Part shown: piece by piece, positions 34,429 through 43,548 of the stretch
How positions within the stretch are numbered: position 1 is the stretch's first letter
Layout of the letters: each line of letters begins with the position of its first letter
Assembly: GCA_020635495.1 (NCBI GenBank)
Contig: JACJZQ010000002.1
Location: 124,001 to 188,000 of the forward strand
Length of the DNA: 64,000 nt
From: Flavobacteriales bacterium
GTDB taxonomy: Bacteria > Bacteroidota > Bacteroidia > UBA10329
Direction: 5' to 3'
The notes under the pieces: generated by a model
Told to the model about the DNA's origin: nothing
Databases searched by the model: none
Seen by the model: only the letters and a program-made list of their open reading frames with translations
Program-made: the position numbers and the translations under genes

Positions 34429-34460
34429 GGTTGATGGAATACGATTTCACGAACAAAAGG

Positions 34461-34520
34461 GACGGTTGTCAAACATTCGTGACGAGTGTCAAACCTGTGG
34501 GACGAATGACAAAAAAATAA
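34461..34520. promoter_or_regulatory. Three 20-bp tandem repeats, probable regulator-binding array
   Basis: Units 34461-34480, 34481-34500 and 34501-34520 start GACGGTTGTCAAAC, GACGAGTGTCAAAC and GACGAATGACAAAA. The first 13 bases are conserved and the last 6 vary, as expected for protein contacts once every two helical turns on one DNA face. The array lies immediately upstream of the -33/-7 of the DUF2306-like gene. LytTR proteins typically bind direct repeats about two turns apart, and a LytTR gene is next door. Confidence 0.65.
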
Positions 34521-34573
34521 GAGATAAGTAACAAGAGATAGAGAGATTAAGGATTTAGTCCTCGACTTATCTC
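34521..34573 (-). terminator. Possible hairpin downstream of the LytTR gene
   Basis: GAGATAAGT (34521-34529) and ACTTATCTC (34565-34573) are exact complements, enclosing a smaller AGGA/TCCT stem. The whole 34521-34620 stretch consists of GAGATA-like words followed by TCTCT-like words and can fold back on itself. No long U-tract follows, so termination is only possible. Confidence 0.35.
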
Positions 34574-34638
34574 TCAGTCTCTTTATCACGTGTCTCTATC
34601 ATCAAGTCTCTGTATCTCTTATCAACTTAAATCTCGGC

Positions 34639-35544
34639 TCATCCTAGAAGTTCGCGGACCTTCGGGATGAAAGAACGTGAAACCGGTACTTCGACTTCGG
34701 TCACACTTTTCAATTGTAGACGCAGCCCTTGGGCGTTTCCGCTCACCTTTTCAATGCAATCCACATTTGCTAGAAACGAACGATGGCAACGGATGACATC
34801 TGTGCCTGCGAACTTCTCCTCTACTGAGGCGATGGTAGCACGAAGCATTTCCTTCGTCAACTTTCCGTCTTTCAGAAACCAGACCGTTACGTAATTCTGC
34901 ATGGCTTCTACGTAACGAACGGTAGATAGGCTCAAACACAACTGCTGTCCATTCTCGGCTTCAAGCACCACGGTTTGCTGACCTACTGAATCTTTTTCGG
35001 TATGAAGATGTTCAGAAATATCTGAAGCAGATTCTTCATTCTTCTGGGTTGCCCGTAGCTGAATAACCACACCGGAAAGCGCCACAGGAAAAATCCCTAT
35101 CAGCGTTGTGTAGCCGATCATCCTAACAAAACTGAAATAACCCATTGCTTTCCAACCGGAAAGAAAATTGACGAAAAGGAAATTGCCCAACGCTATCCAA
35201 ACCACCAGAACGATGCACATCAGTATCCACTTTCCTAAGGTCCAATTCGGGCCATCCGTTTCTATCTTCAATACAAATCGGGAAACGAATTCAAAGATCC
35301 AACCAAAGACTACGGTCACTGCTCCAAACCCAGCAGATGCCCAAGCCAGATCGGCCCACGGACCTTCAATACTGAATGGCCGAATCAGGAACAGAAACAG
35401 TCCAACGAACACGCCAACCCATAAAATGGTAAGCAGACTCTGCTTGAGGTCGGCCTTATCAGGAAATGGCTGGTTGAGTTTTTTTATCAAAGGGAAACAA
35501 TCATTTACGCAATAAACGTGACTTGCTAATGTTCCGCCAACCAC
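34639..35544 (-). CDS. Membrane-anchored LytTR transcription regulator
   Basis: A 301-residue protein with four likely membrane helices between about 38 and 165. A cytosolic linker follows, then a C-terminal LytTR DNA-binding domain at about 200-300 (VRYVEAMQNYVTVWFLKDG, RCHRSFLANVDCIEKV, VPVSRSFIPKVREL). It has no receiver domain, so signals probably enter through the membrane part. The ATG at 35544 overlaps the DUF6150 gene by 44 nt. A TTG at 35490 (MIKKLNQPFPD) starts just after the upstream stop and is a plausible alternative. It likely acts on the 20-bp repeats at 34461-34520. Confidence 0.82.
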   Translation of the reverse strand: MVGGTLASHVYCVNDCFPLIKKLNQPFPDKADLKQSLLTILWVGVFVGLFLFLIRPFSIEGPWADLAWASAGFGAVTVVFGWIFEFVSRFVLKIETDGPNWTLGKWILMCIVLVVWIALGNFLFVNFLSGWKAMGYFSFVRMIGYTTLIGIFPVALSGVVIQLRATQKNEESASDISEHLHTEKDSVGQQTVVLEAENGQQLCLSLSTVRYVEAMQNYVTVWFLKDGKLTKEMLRATIASVEEKFAGTDVIRCHRSFLANVDCIEKVSGNAQGLRLQLKSVTEVEVPVSRSFIPKVRELLG

Positions 35545-35845
35545 TTTCTGTTAAATAATCAACATAGCAAATCACTAGGTCAGCAGTCTTTGGGTCTTTA
35601 GTCATTCTTATTTTGAAATCAGCACTCAAAGGGTTTTGATCAAAATACCATCGTCCATTATTGTTTCTAGCTTGGGCCCATGAATCCACTCTATATACTA
35701 ACAAGTCTGCGTCTTGGGAATAATTTGAGACATAAACCACCAAATCGGCTTTATCTAGGTTGTCAACTTTGCAAATCCTCTGCGCTGTGGCATCAAAGAC
35801 ACAGCCAAGGGTCAACAAAGATGTAAGCAGCCAAAACAGTTTCAC
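35501..35845 (-). CDS. DUF6150-like small secreted protein
   Basis: A 114-residue protein with a signal peptide ending DATAQ and a compact remainder. Three similar strands end in ADLVVYVSNY, ADLLVYRVDS and ADLVICYVDY, then comes a GWRNISK motif. This alternating AD-hydrophobic pattern fits the DUF6150 family. The role is unknown. It begins 12 nt after the 955-residue T9SS protein and overlaps the LytTR regulator downstream, so it belongs to that minus-strand unit. Confidence 0.68.
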   Translation of the reverse strand: MKLFWLLTSLLTLGCVFDATAQRICKVDNLDKADLVVYVSNYSQDADLLVYRVDSWAQARNNNGRWYFDQNPLSADFKIRMTKDPKTADLVICYVDYLTESGWRNISKSRLLRK

Positions 35846-35857
35846 TAGTGGTTTTTA

Positions 35858-38725
35858 TTATTCTCTGATTAAAACTAGTTTCTTTCTAACTACTCCGTTC
35901 TTCGCGTACAACTCAATGAAATAGACCCCCGAATCATTTCCATCAAGGTCAATGATCATTTTGTCTGACAATTGCCTACTTCTTTGTGTGACCAATTGTC
36001 CAGTAGAACTGAAAACCTTGTATTCTTTCAAACGATCTGCTTGGATCCAGAATACTCCGTTGTTTGGGTTAGGGTAAATGCTATAACGGTCAGCATTTGA
36101 TTCCGATAAACCTACGCTTATTGGAATCCAATTTTCGGTGGTGTTGGTTACAATAGCTTCGTTGAAATCAAAGTAAATGTGAGCGGTATTCAGAATGTAC
36201 TCCTCTTCTTGCAGGGAACCTATAGGCTTAACCCGATAACTGACAAACCCTTTACTTTCTTCCTCATTGGAAGTACTATCGGGCAGATTGATTCCATCAA
36301 ACCTGAACTCAACGATACGGTCATTCAAGAAATTCACCTCACAATCATGACTTGAGGTTAGGAACTGGAATGTATTGTACTCAATAAGGTCAGAAATTGT
36401 ATCGAGTATGTATACGTCTATTGCGGATGCTGTTCCTGTATTCTGAAAATGAACCGTATAGTACAGGTATTCGCCATTGTCAACGAAGGACTGATCAATA
36501 TATGATAGCGGACTTACCTCCTTGATGTTAGGGTCATAAGAATTGACCACCACATTTTCTAATAGAAATGTATTGTCCAGAGGAGTTAAGTCATTGTTAA
36601 TATCATCAACCGTGCCCATAAAGTCCACCGTTTGTCCGGCAGTGATTGTTAGTGGCGTAAATAGGGTTAATTGAATCTGTCGATCTTCTAACGGAAGTAC
36701 GTTTACATAATTAACAGTTACCATATTACCGTTAACACTATAATTCTGGTTTGAGCTTGAAACAAAGGACATCCCCACGGGAAAAGTCAATTCAATCTGA
36801 CCTGTCTCAGCTGTTGTACCAACGTTCTCAATTAGAATATTCAACGTCATATTTCTTCCCGTGCGTACATTTCCAGCATTCATGGAAATACGCATGTCAC
36901 GCTGACCAGCAATGGGCTGTAAAGCAAAATCAAGCCCTGAAAGAGAACTACCCGATCCGCCAAAATTTGCATTATGAGAAGCTGGCGAAGAGTTATAGTA
37001 AGGCACATCAACTTCCAGCTGATGAGACCCTGCTGGCAGATAGCCAGTGTATACTCCGTTGCTCTGACTCATGCTCAAAAAACCTGTAGGTGTAGATTCC
37101 ACCACAGCATAAGGATATGGCGCATCCCCTCCATCATAGACCTGATTCCCATTTAAATCAACATAAACCAGCCCAGAGATTTGATTTCCCGCATGAACGT
37201 AGAATCCGTTTGGAAGTACCCAAGGCCCTAGTGGAGGGTCTTCAAGAATCACATCATAATAGCCAGTAGGAGCATTCAGCGGAATATCAACTATTGCATT
37301 TCCCTGAGATGATGAGAAAGTAGTAGAGGTTTGAGAGGTGAATTGAAACGAGTTCTGTTCAAATATCAAATCTTGAGTAGTTGAGGTTGTTGCTGAGAAC
37401 GGTAGATTGATACCCGAAATATTGACATGCAATCCGCTTAGTCCTGCATGGGCACTATCTGGCGAAATGTCCAGTAAGGATGTTACCCCATTGAGGGTGA
37501 AGTCTTCTTCTGTAGACCACGCACCCCATTCCCCTACAATATTTCGGGCCATTACGCGCCAGTAATACGTTCCTGACGCTAGGTTTTCATTTGTTGATAG
37601 CGAAGAGGTTTCGCTATCAACAAATATGCTTGTGAACGATGCATCGCTACTCACTTGAATCCTGTATCTATCCGTAAGGTCCGGTTCCGACCAAATGAAC
37701 ATCACTGGAATGGAATTCAAGCTCACTCCGCCAATTGGTGCAATCAAAGCCGGAGGATCTGGAGCTGGTGGAGCCGGAAGAACCTCGAAGGCCTGAGGAA
37801 GCGAATAAGATTGGTTGTTGGGGTCTATGTAATTCAGATCATACAATCCAACAGGGGTCGATTGCGGCACATTAAAATTCTCGGTACCTGTAAACTCAAA
37901 ATTGTTCCCATTGAACTGAACTGAAGGTGAAACATAAAGTGGAATAACTGTTCCGTTGTTCTCCAACTCAAATAGAATTGTTGGAGTGCTTTGGTCAAAA
38001 TTCAGGTCAAGACCAGAAATGGTAACAGAAAGCGACTCTCCCTGAAAGGCGCTATCCGGTTCGATACTGATAAGCTGCGGTGTTCCGTAGTTCATATCGA
38101 ACTGAAAGGATGTAGACCAAGCTCCGAAATTGGACGCAATATTCTGTGTTCTAACTCTCCAATAATAGGAGCCTGTACCCAACGGAAGTGAGACATTGGT
38201 TCCCGTAACGGTACCTGATTCAACCATAGAGAAAAAGCCCTGATCATAAGCGATTTCATACTGGTAAGCCACCGCATTCTGCACAACTGACCAGCTGAAA
38301 ATCACAGGATTCGAACTCAGCGATGATCCATTTGCTGGAGCTATCAGTGCTGGAGGACCCAATGGTGCTGGAACTGTAATGACCTCAAATCCATTATTTA
38401 ACTGAACCGTACCCTGAATTGGGTCTCCAACAACAACATTATAAAGTCCAACAGGCGCAGAAATTGGGACGTTTATAGTAGCATCTACGGTGGATGATGA
38501 AACACTACTTGCCGTAGACTGAATACTCGTTCCTCCTTGTTCTAACCAAACTGTGGTCCCAGTGCTCTGCACGAAATTCAGATCCGAACCAGAAATGGTA
38601 ACCGCTACAGATTGGCCTTGCCAAGCGGTATCTGGTACAATTCCAGAAATGGACTGCGCTTTTACTGATATAATGCCTAGAACAAACGCGATCAAAACTG
38701 CCAATACCCTCACCGTATTCTTCAT
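35858..38725 (-). CDS. Large secreted protein with IPT/FN3-like, SdrB-like and T9SS domains
   Basis: A 955-residue exported protein. After the signal peptide (ending VKAQ), three IPT/TIG-like units (SGIVPDTAWQGQSVAVTISG, SIEPDSAFQGESLSVTISG, LDISPDSAHAGL) alternate with FN3-like units holding YYWRV motifs. A SdrD-B-like unit follows (GLVYVDLNGNQVYDGGD), then a DUF11/DUF7619-like domain (YDPNIKEVSP, YTVHFQNTGTASA, AHIYFDFNEAIVTN). The T9SS tail starts at YPNPNNGVFW. It is probably a surface adhesion or matrix protein; no enzyme motif is visible. The start overlaps the O-antigen ligase stop by 4 nt. Confidence 0.82.
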   Translation of the reverse strand: MKNTVRVLAVLIAFVLGIISVKAQSISGIVPDTAWQGQSVAVTISGSDLNFVQSTGTTVWLEQGGTSIQSTASSVSSSTVDATINVPISAPVGLYNVVVGDPIQGTVQLNNGFEVITVPAPLGPPALIAPANGSSLSSNPVIFSWSVVQNAVAYQYEIAYDQGFFSMVESGTVTGTNVSLPLGTGSYYWRVRTQNIASNFGAWSTSFQFDMNYGTPQLISIEPDSAFQGESLSVTISGLDLNFDQSTPTILFELENNGTVIPLYVSPSVQFNGNNFEFTGTENFNVPQSTPVGLYDLNYIDPNNQSYSLPQAFEVLPAPPAPDPPALIAPIGGVSLNSIPVMFIWSEPDLTDRYRIQVSSDASFTSIFVDSETSSLSTNENLASGTYYWRVMARNIVGEWGAWSTEEDFTLNGVTSLLDISPDSAHAGLSGLHVNISGINLPFSATTSTTQDLIFEQNSFQFTSQTSTTFSSSQGNAIVDIPLNAPTGYYDVILEDPPLGPWVLPNGFYVHAGNQISGLVYVDLNGNQVYDGGDAPYPYAVVESTPTGFLSMSQSNGVYTGYLPAGSHQLEVDVPYYNSSPASHNANFGGSGSSLSGLDFALQPIAGQRDMRISMNAGNVRTGRNMTLNILIENVGTTAETGQIELTFPVGMSFVSSSNQNYSVNGNMVTVNYVNVLPLEDRQIQLTLFTPLTITAGQTVDFMGTVDDINNDLTPLDNTFLLENVVVNSYDPNIKEVSPLSYIDQSFVDNGEYLYYTVHFQNTGTASAIDVYILDTISDLIEYNTFQFLTSSHDCEVNFLNDRIVEFRFDGINLPDSTSNEEESKGFVSYRVKPIGSLQEEEYILNTAHIYFDFNEAIVTNTTENWIPISVGLSESNADRYSIYPNPNNGVFWIQADRLKEYKVFSSTGQLVTQRSRQLSDKMIIDLDGNDSGVYFIELYAKNGVVRKKLVLIRE

Positions 38726-40551
38726 GAATTATGTCTTTTGGGTCTTCGTTTCTGACCCGTTAACTCTCTTCTGATCTTTTTCAACTCCGCACGGACCTCT
38801 CGTGGACCTCCCGTGAATACGGGACTTGCGTCAATGAGCTCAACAGCCTCCTTTTGCTTTTTCTGGTGAATTAGAACTGCTATCAGGTTCATTAGCGCAT
38901 CTGGAAATCGGTCATTTACCGCAAGCGCCTTTTTATAATAACTGACTGCTCGATCAAGATCTCCGTTCATTGCATGACACGTTGCTATATTGTTCAGAAC
39001 ATGAACATGATACGGGTTTACTTCATACGCTAGCTCAAAATCTTGCAACGCCTTTTCCCTATCTCCGATTTGAAAATAAGCCAACCCTCGGTACCAGACA
39101 ACTGGAGTTGTGGAGGGTTCCATAGGATACATTTCTAAATTGACCTTGTTAATGTCTGAAATCACGTTGTTCCATCTTTGGCCGTTTCTTTCAATCAGCG
39201 CTTGTTTTACATGGGTTTCGGCCAAATATCTTTCACTTCCAACATAGATTGCAAATGCCGATATAAAAAGAAGGAATACCAGCAGCACCGTCCTTAAACG
39301 AGATGATGAGACCTCAATCTTGGAACGATCTGCCCACGCCAAACAGAAAATAAATATGGAGCCATGCTCAATCCTGTGCAATGGAAAACTGAAAAAGGCC
39401 GTTACAGCAAACCCGATAACGGAAGCAAACACGGCCAAGTCGAAAACATTCTTTTCAGCAACATAATTTCTTAAAAGCTTAACCAGCCCTGCGGCTATAA
39501 GGGCCACGAATGCAAAGGTTCCAAACAGACCTATCTCAGCTGCCATTCCTACATAATCATTTAGTGGCTCTGCAATAAATGTATCGGAACTGTTAGCCAT
39601 TCCATACTGCTGAAACAGCACTTTCCACATTCCAGCACCGATACCTAGAAATGGATTCTCTTGAACAAAATTAAGTGACTGCTGCCAAATTCTCAGTCGA
39701 AGACCAGCCGTGCCCATATCGGGTTGAAGAATCGACAGAAACTTATCACTTAAACCTCCTTGAACAAAGTTATCAAGGCCGACCACTGACAACACAAGCA
39801 ATCCAGCAGCAGCTAGAATTGGTCTTACAAATTTCTTTGAACCCCAGTTTGACGAAAAATAAGTAAACGCACTAGCGGTAAGAAAAAGACCACTTAAAAG
39901 CCCAAGCCATGCTCCACGGCCCATAATGATCAAAATGAGAAAAATTGACCCCGCCAAGGATGCAATTGAAAGCACCTGCCATGGTTTGTTCAACCATAGG
40001 ATTCCAAGAATCTGAAATGGCAGCAACAATACAAGATATTCTGAAAACAGATTGGAATTGGTCATCATTCCAACTACAGAAATGATCTTACCCGCTTCAA
40101 ACTCTGCTAGGTTTTGAACTAACTGATAGACACCAAAAATGGACAGTACAAGTGTGCTGACCACGCACAACTTAAGAAACTTTGTTTTATGGAAATTTTG
40201 GCAAATCAAAGAACGTAGCCCTATGAAAAGCGATACGTAGACCCCCACCCTGCACAATTCAAAGAGAAATTCGCCTCTTACAGTAGGACTAAGAAGTCCT
40301 GAGACCAATGTTGCCAGCAGCCAAACCAGCAAAAGCACCTCCATACACGTGAACTTCGAACGAATATGAGCCTCTTTTTTACGATACTGAAAAAGGATAC
40401 AACAGATTGAGAACGCTGAGATATAAATGACCCTTGGAATTAGAGCTATATCTAAAAGGGCATCAGAAAAAACCCATGCAACACCCAAAACTCCAAAAGA
40501 GGCGAGAATTGTTCTTAACGCATTACTTTCTATATGAAACTTTTGGGTCAA
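38722..40551 (-). CDS. O-antigen ligase/polymerase family membrane protein with C-terminal TPRs
   Basis: A 609-residue inner-membrane protein of the Wzy_C/O-antigen ligase superfamily, which joins or polymerises polysaccharide chains in the periplasm. About eleven hydrophobic helices occupy residues 10-420. The large periplasmic loop has RLRIWQQSLNFVQENPFLGIGAGMW near 285-310. Soluble TPR repeats (VVWYRGLAYFQIGDREKAL, VLNNIATCHAMNGDLDRAV) follow from about 470. Starts at TTG 40551; no in-frame ATG lies near. First gene of a probable unit with the 955-residue T9SS protein. No glycosyltransferases are nearby. Confidence 0.82.
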   Translation of the reverse strand: MTQKFHIESNALRTILASFGVLGVAWVFSDALLDIALIPRVIYISAFSICCILFQYRKKEAHIRSKFTCMEVLLLVWLLATLVSGLLSPTVRGEFLFELCRVGVYVSLFIGLRSLICQNFHKTKFLKLCVVSTLVLSIFGVYQLVQNLAEFEAGKIISVVGMMTNSNLFSEYLVLLLPFQILGILWLNKPWQVLSIASLAGSIFLILIIMGRGAWLGLLSGLFLTASAFTYFSSNWGSKKFVRPILAAAGLLVLSVVGLDNFVQGGLSDKFLSILQPDMGTAGLRLRIWQQSLNFVQENPFLGIGAGMWKVLFQQYGMANSSDTFIAEPLNDYVGMAAEIGLFGTFAFVALIAAGLVKLLRNYVAEKNVFDLAVFASVIGFAVTAFFSFPLHRIEHGSIFIFCLAWADRSKIEVSSSRLRTVLLVFLLFISAFAIYVGSERYLAETHVKQALIERNGQRWNNVISDINKVNLEMYPMEPSTTPVVWYRGLAYFQIGDREKALQDFELAYEVNPYHVHVLNNIATCHAMNGDLDRAVSYYKKALAVNDRFPDALMNLIAVLIHQKKQKEAVELIDASPVFTGGPREVRAELKKIRRELTGQKRRPKRHNS

Positions 40552-40581
40552 ATTTTGACATCCCTTGCAACTAGATGCAAG
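40547..40581. promoter_or_regulatory. Two palindromes at the start of the O-antigen ligase gene
   Basis: GTCAAA and TTTGAC flank a central T right at the TTG start codon. CTTGCA (40564-40569) and TGCAAG (40576-40581) are perfect complements 6 nt apart. They may be operator half-sites or an mRNA hairpin; no clear -7 box was found. Confidence 0.3.
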
Positions 40582-40615
40582 TGGATTGTTAAAGTTACGA
40601 CTAGGTATAGAATAT

Positions 40616-40936
40616 TCAGTCCATACCGTACTCCCGCTCCACTTTAGCTATCCGAACGCGGTAACCTTCGTACCATTTATCTTTGCCCAGTTTCTTAGCA
40701 TACAGATGCTTCTGATACTTAGCCCATTCCTGAATGTCTTCCATACTTCTCCAGTACAGTACCGCCACGCCATATCCTTCGGCATTTCTTAGCGTTTCGG
40801 CACCGTAGTATCCTTCCAGCTTCTGCGCCTCTGCATAGAGTTCATCGTTCAGTTCAGAATAGCCGTCATCTAATGCCGTGCGTTGCGAAGTGAAAATGAC
40901 GGTATAGTAAGGCGGTTTTGGTGTTTTGATGAACAT
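40616..40936 (-). CDS. Antibiotic biosynthesis monooxygenase-like (YqjZ-type) protein
   Basis: A 106-residue protein with a dimeric alpha/beta-barrel (ABM) fold signature: TVIFTSQRT at the first strand, YSELNDELYAEAQKLEGYYG in the helix, GYGVAVLYWRSMEDIQEWA on the central strand, then KWYEGYRVRIAKVE. Related proteins include heme-degrading or quinol monooxygenases, but many have no known activity. Divergent from the DinB-like gene with 35 nt between. A TAATTTAA box on the minus strand is a possible weak -7. Confidence 0.72.
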   Translation of the reverse strand: MFIKTPKPPYYTVIFTSQRTALDDGYSELNDELYAEAQKLEGYYGAETLRNAEGYGVAVLYWRSMEDIQEWAKYQKHLYAKKLGKDKWYEGYRVRIAKVEREYGMD

Positions 40937-40971
40937 GCTGTTAAATTAGGCAAATCAGACACGACAAAACT

Positions 40972-41481
40972 ATGAAGCCTGAACCTTCTGCCTACGGGGA
41001 GTTTTACCGGAATTACATTGAACTTGTTCCTAACTCCGACCTTATTGATGGATTAAAATCATCTGCTGCGGCCTCTTTGCAGTTTTGGAATTCCATTCCA
41101 GAAGAGAAAGGCAATTACCGCTATGCCGAGGGCAAATGGAGCATCAAGGAGCTTCTACAACACATCATTGATACAGAGCGTATTTTCAGTTACCGCGCAT
41201 TGGCAATTGCAAGGGGTGACCAAACTGCTTTGCCCGGTTATGATGAGAATACTTACGCTGAAAATTGCAGACCAGATGCAAGGAGTTTGAAAGAAATGGT
41301 GGATGAACTGGAACTGGTTCGCAAATCGACTATTGCCCTTTTCAAAAGCTTTGATGAAAGCGTTTTGGACCATCTTGGAAAAGCCAGCGGCTCAAACCTT
41401 TCGGTCAGAGCCGCTGGATTCATTATTGTTGGTCATGAAATCCATCACATGAATGTGATGAAAGAGCGTTATCTAAAGTAG
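40972..41481 (+). CDS. DinB-like metal-dependent four-helix protein
   Basis: A 169-residue DinB/YfiT-like protein with a four-helix bundle. The metal-binding histidines are visible: one in WSIKELLQHIIDTE near 62 and the pair in VGHEIHHMNVMKE near 155. Members include thiol-dependent transferases such as bacillithiol S-transferases, though substrates are mostly unknown. It ends 1 nt before the convergent paaZ stop. Confidence 0.82.
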   Translation: MKPEPSAYGEFYRNYIELVPNSDLIDGLKSSAAASLQFWNSIPEEKGNYRYAEGKWSIKELLQHIIDTERIFSYRALAIARGDQTALPGYDENTYAENCRPDARSLKEMVDELELVRKSTIALFKSFDESVLDHLGKASGSNLSVRAAGFIIVGHEIHHMNVMKERYLK

Positions 41482-41482
41482 C

Positions 41483-43528
41483 TTACGCGTCCTGCTCCCT
41501 ATTCTTGACCATGGTTAGGATGGTAGCAATAGCGCATGTTTCGTTGTCTTGGTCGTAAACCTCAACCAACCATTTCACAATACCTTTTCGGATATCATCC
41601 GCATCCCGTTTTTCCTGTTGGATCTTCTCTTTACAGGTCAAGCGCACTCCGATGGTCATTCCTGGGTACACAGGTTTGGTAAAACGGGCTTCGTCAATTC
41701 CGTAGTTCAATAGCACGGGGCATTTTCTGTTCTCCACGAACATTCCTGCGGCCTTGCTCAAGATCCAATAGCCATGAGCCACGCGGCCTTCGAAAAGGGT
41801 TCCGTCCAAAGATGTAACGTCCGTGTGCGCATAAAAATGGTCACCACTCACATTCGCGAAGTTGATGATGTCAGCATCCGTTACCGTGTGCTTATGCGTA
41901 ACCAAAGTCTCCCCTATCTCAACCTCTTCAAAATGCTTCATGAAAGGATTGAGGAGCACTTCCTTCTGCTTGGCCCCTTGCTGATAAACATTGGTGATGG
42001 CAGTGATCATGGTCGGTGAACCTTGGATGGCCGTACGCTGCATGTAATGCAAAACGCCACGCTTTCCACCCATTTCTTCTCCTCCACCCGCTCGTCCTGG
42101 TCCACCATGAACCAACAACGGCATGGGAGAACCATGCCCTGTGCTTTCCTTGGCGCATTCGCCATTCAGAACCAGAATACGTCCGTGATAAGAAGCAGCA
42201 CCAAGTGTGAAATCACGAGCGGTCTTGGCATCATTCGTAACAATTGAACAGCACAACGAGCCCAAACCGAGTTTCGACAAGGCAATGGCATCATCCAAGT
42301 TCCTGTACGGAAGGATCGTACTTACTGGTCCGAATGCTTCGATGTTGTGAGCGGCTGTTGCGTTGAACGGATCGTCATTTCGCATCAGAATCGGTGACAT
42401 GAACGCACCTTTCGAACCGTCAGCCCCAATGGCTTCCACTTGATCCAAGTTTCCGAACACAAGCTGATTCTCTTTGAGGAGTTTATCCACTTGCTCTTTC
42501 ACTTCGCGCATTTGGTCCTGCCCAGCCAATGCTCCCATTCTAACGCCTTCTGCCGTTGGCGAACCGATGGTTGTTTTCTGAAGCCTTTCCCCTACTGCAA
42601 TCTGTACGTCTTCCACTAAATTCTCAGGCACCATGATCCTTCGGATGGCTGTACACTTCTGTCCGCACTTAACCGTGATTTCCTTTACCACTTCTTTGAT
42701 GAAAAGGTCAAATTCGGGAGTTCCCGGAACGGCATCTTCTCCCAAAATCGAAGAGTTCAAACTGTCCGCTTCCATGTTGAATGGAACTGCATTTTCGATG
42801 ATGCTTGGCTTTGATTTCAGCATTCTTCCTGTAGAAGCAGAACCAGTGAACGTAACCACATCCTGACTTCCAACATGGTCAAGCAGATCACCCGCAGAGC
42901 CACAGATCAATTGCAAAGCTCCTTCAGGCAGAATTCCAGAGGCGATGATGTCCTTGACCATCGCTTCGGTCAAGAACGAAGTAACTGTTGCAGGCTTCAC
43001 CACAGCCGGAACACCCGCCAACCAATTCACGGCCACTTTCTCCAACATCCCCCAAATAGGGAAATTGTAAGCATTAATATGAACAGCAACGCCTTCTTTA
43101 GGCACCATGATGTGATGCCCGATGAATGTTCCGCCTTTGCTCAAAGGAGCATAATCGCCATCCACATAATATGGCTCATCTCCAAACTGTCTACGCAAGC
43201 TAGCGTTGGCAAACAGATTGCCAATGCCGCCTTCAATATCAATCCAAGAATCGATGCGCGTGGCTCCGGTCTTGTAACTCACATCATAATATTTCTCCTT
43301 CCTCTCCAAGAGATACATGGCCAATGCTTTGAGCATTTGTCCGCGCTCTTGGAAAGTCATTCTACGAAGTGCACTTCCCTTACTTCTTCCGTATTCCAAC
43401 GCTTGTTTAAAGTCCAAGCCTTTGGTTGTTGCGGTTGCAACCACCTCACCCGTTACTGAGTTGAAAAGCGGACTTCCATCTCCGTCTCCCTCAATCCAAT
43501 TTCCTGCTATGTAGTTCTGAAGTTTCAT
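41483..43528 (-). CDS. paaZ: Bifunctional oxepin-CoA hydrolase / 3-oxo-5,6-dehydrosuberyl-CoA semialdehyde dehydrogenase
   Basis: PaaZ opens the oxepin-CoA ring and oxidises the resulting aldehyde with NADP. From the ATG at 43528 the product is 681 residues, the same as E. coli PaaZ. The N-terminal aldehyde dehydrogenase part (about 1-525) has NFPIWGMLEKVAVNWLAG, the FTGSASTGR nucleotide loop and the nucleophile Cys in KCGQKCTAIRR. The C-terminal MaoC hotdog part has FANVSGDHFYAHTD. The upstream ATG at 43576 is excluded by the -7 box at 43549-43556 between them. Stands alone, 8 kb from the other paa genes. Confidence 0.95.
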   Translation of the reverse strand: MKLQNYIAGNWIEGDGDGSPLFNSVTGEVVATATTKGLDFKQALEYGRSKGSALRRMTFQERGQMLKALAMYLLERKEKYYDVSYKTGATRIDSWIDIEGGIGNLFANASLRRQFGDEPYYVDGDYAPLSKGGTFIGHHIMVPKEGVAVHINAYNFPIWGMLEKVAVNWLAGVPAVVKPATVTSFLTEAMVKDIIASGILPEGALQLICGSAGDLLDHVGSQDVVTFTGSASTGRMLKSKPSIIENAVPFNMEADSLNSSILGEDAVPGTPEFDLFIKEVVKEITVKCGQKCTAIRRIMVPENLVEDVQIAVGERLQKTTIGSPTAEGVRMGALAGQDQMREVKEQVDKLLKENQLVFGNLDQVEAIGADGSKGAFMSPILMRNDDPFNATAAHNIEAFGPVSTILPYRNLDDAIALSKLGLGSLCCSIVTNDAKTARDFTLGAASYHGRILVLNGECAKESTGHGSPMPLLVHGGPGRAGGGEEMGGKRGVLHYMQRTAIQGSPTMITAITNVYQQGAKQKEVLLNPFMKHFEEVEIGETLVTHKHTVTDADIINFANVSGDHFYAHTDVTSLDGTLFEGRVAHGYWILSKAAGMFVENRKCPVLLNYGIDEARFTKPVYPGMTIGVRLTCKEKIQQEKRDADDIRKGIVKWLVEVYDQDNETCAIATILTMVKNREQDA

Positions 43529-43548
43529 CAAGATTCTGTTTAGGCGAC

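Noticed and set aside
42875..43459. 194-codon plus-strand frame inside paaZ
   Set aside because: Antisense to the conserved aldehyde dehydrogenase part of paaZ; no start context or domain.
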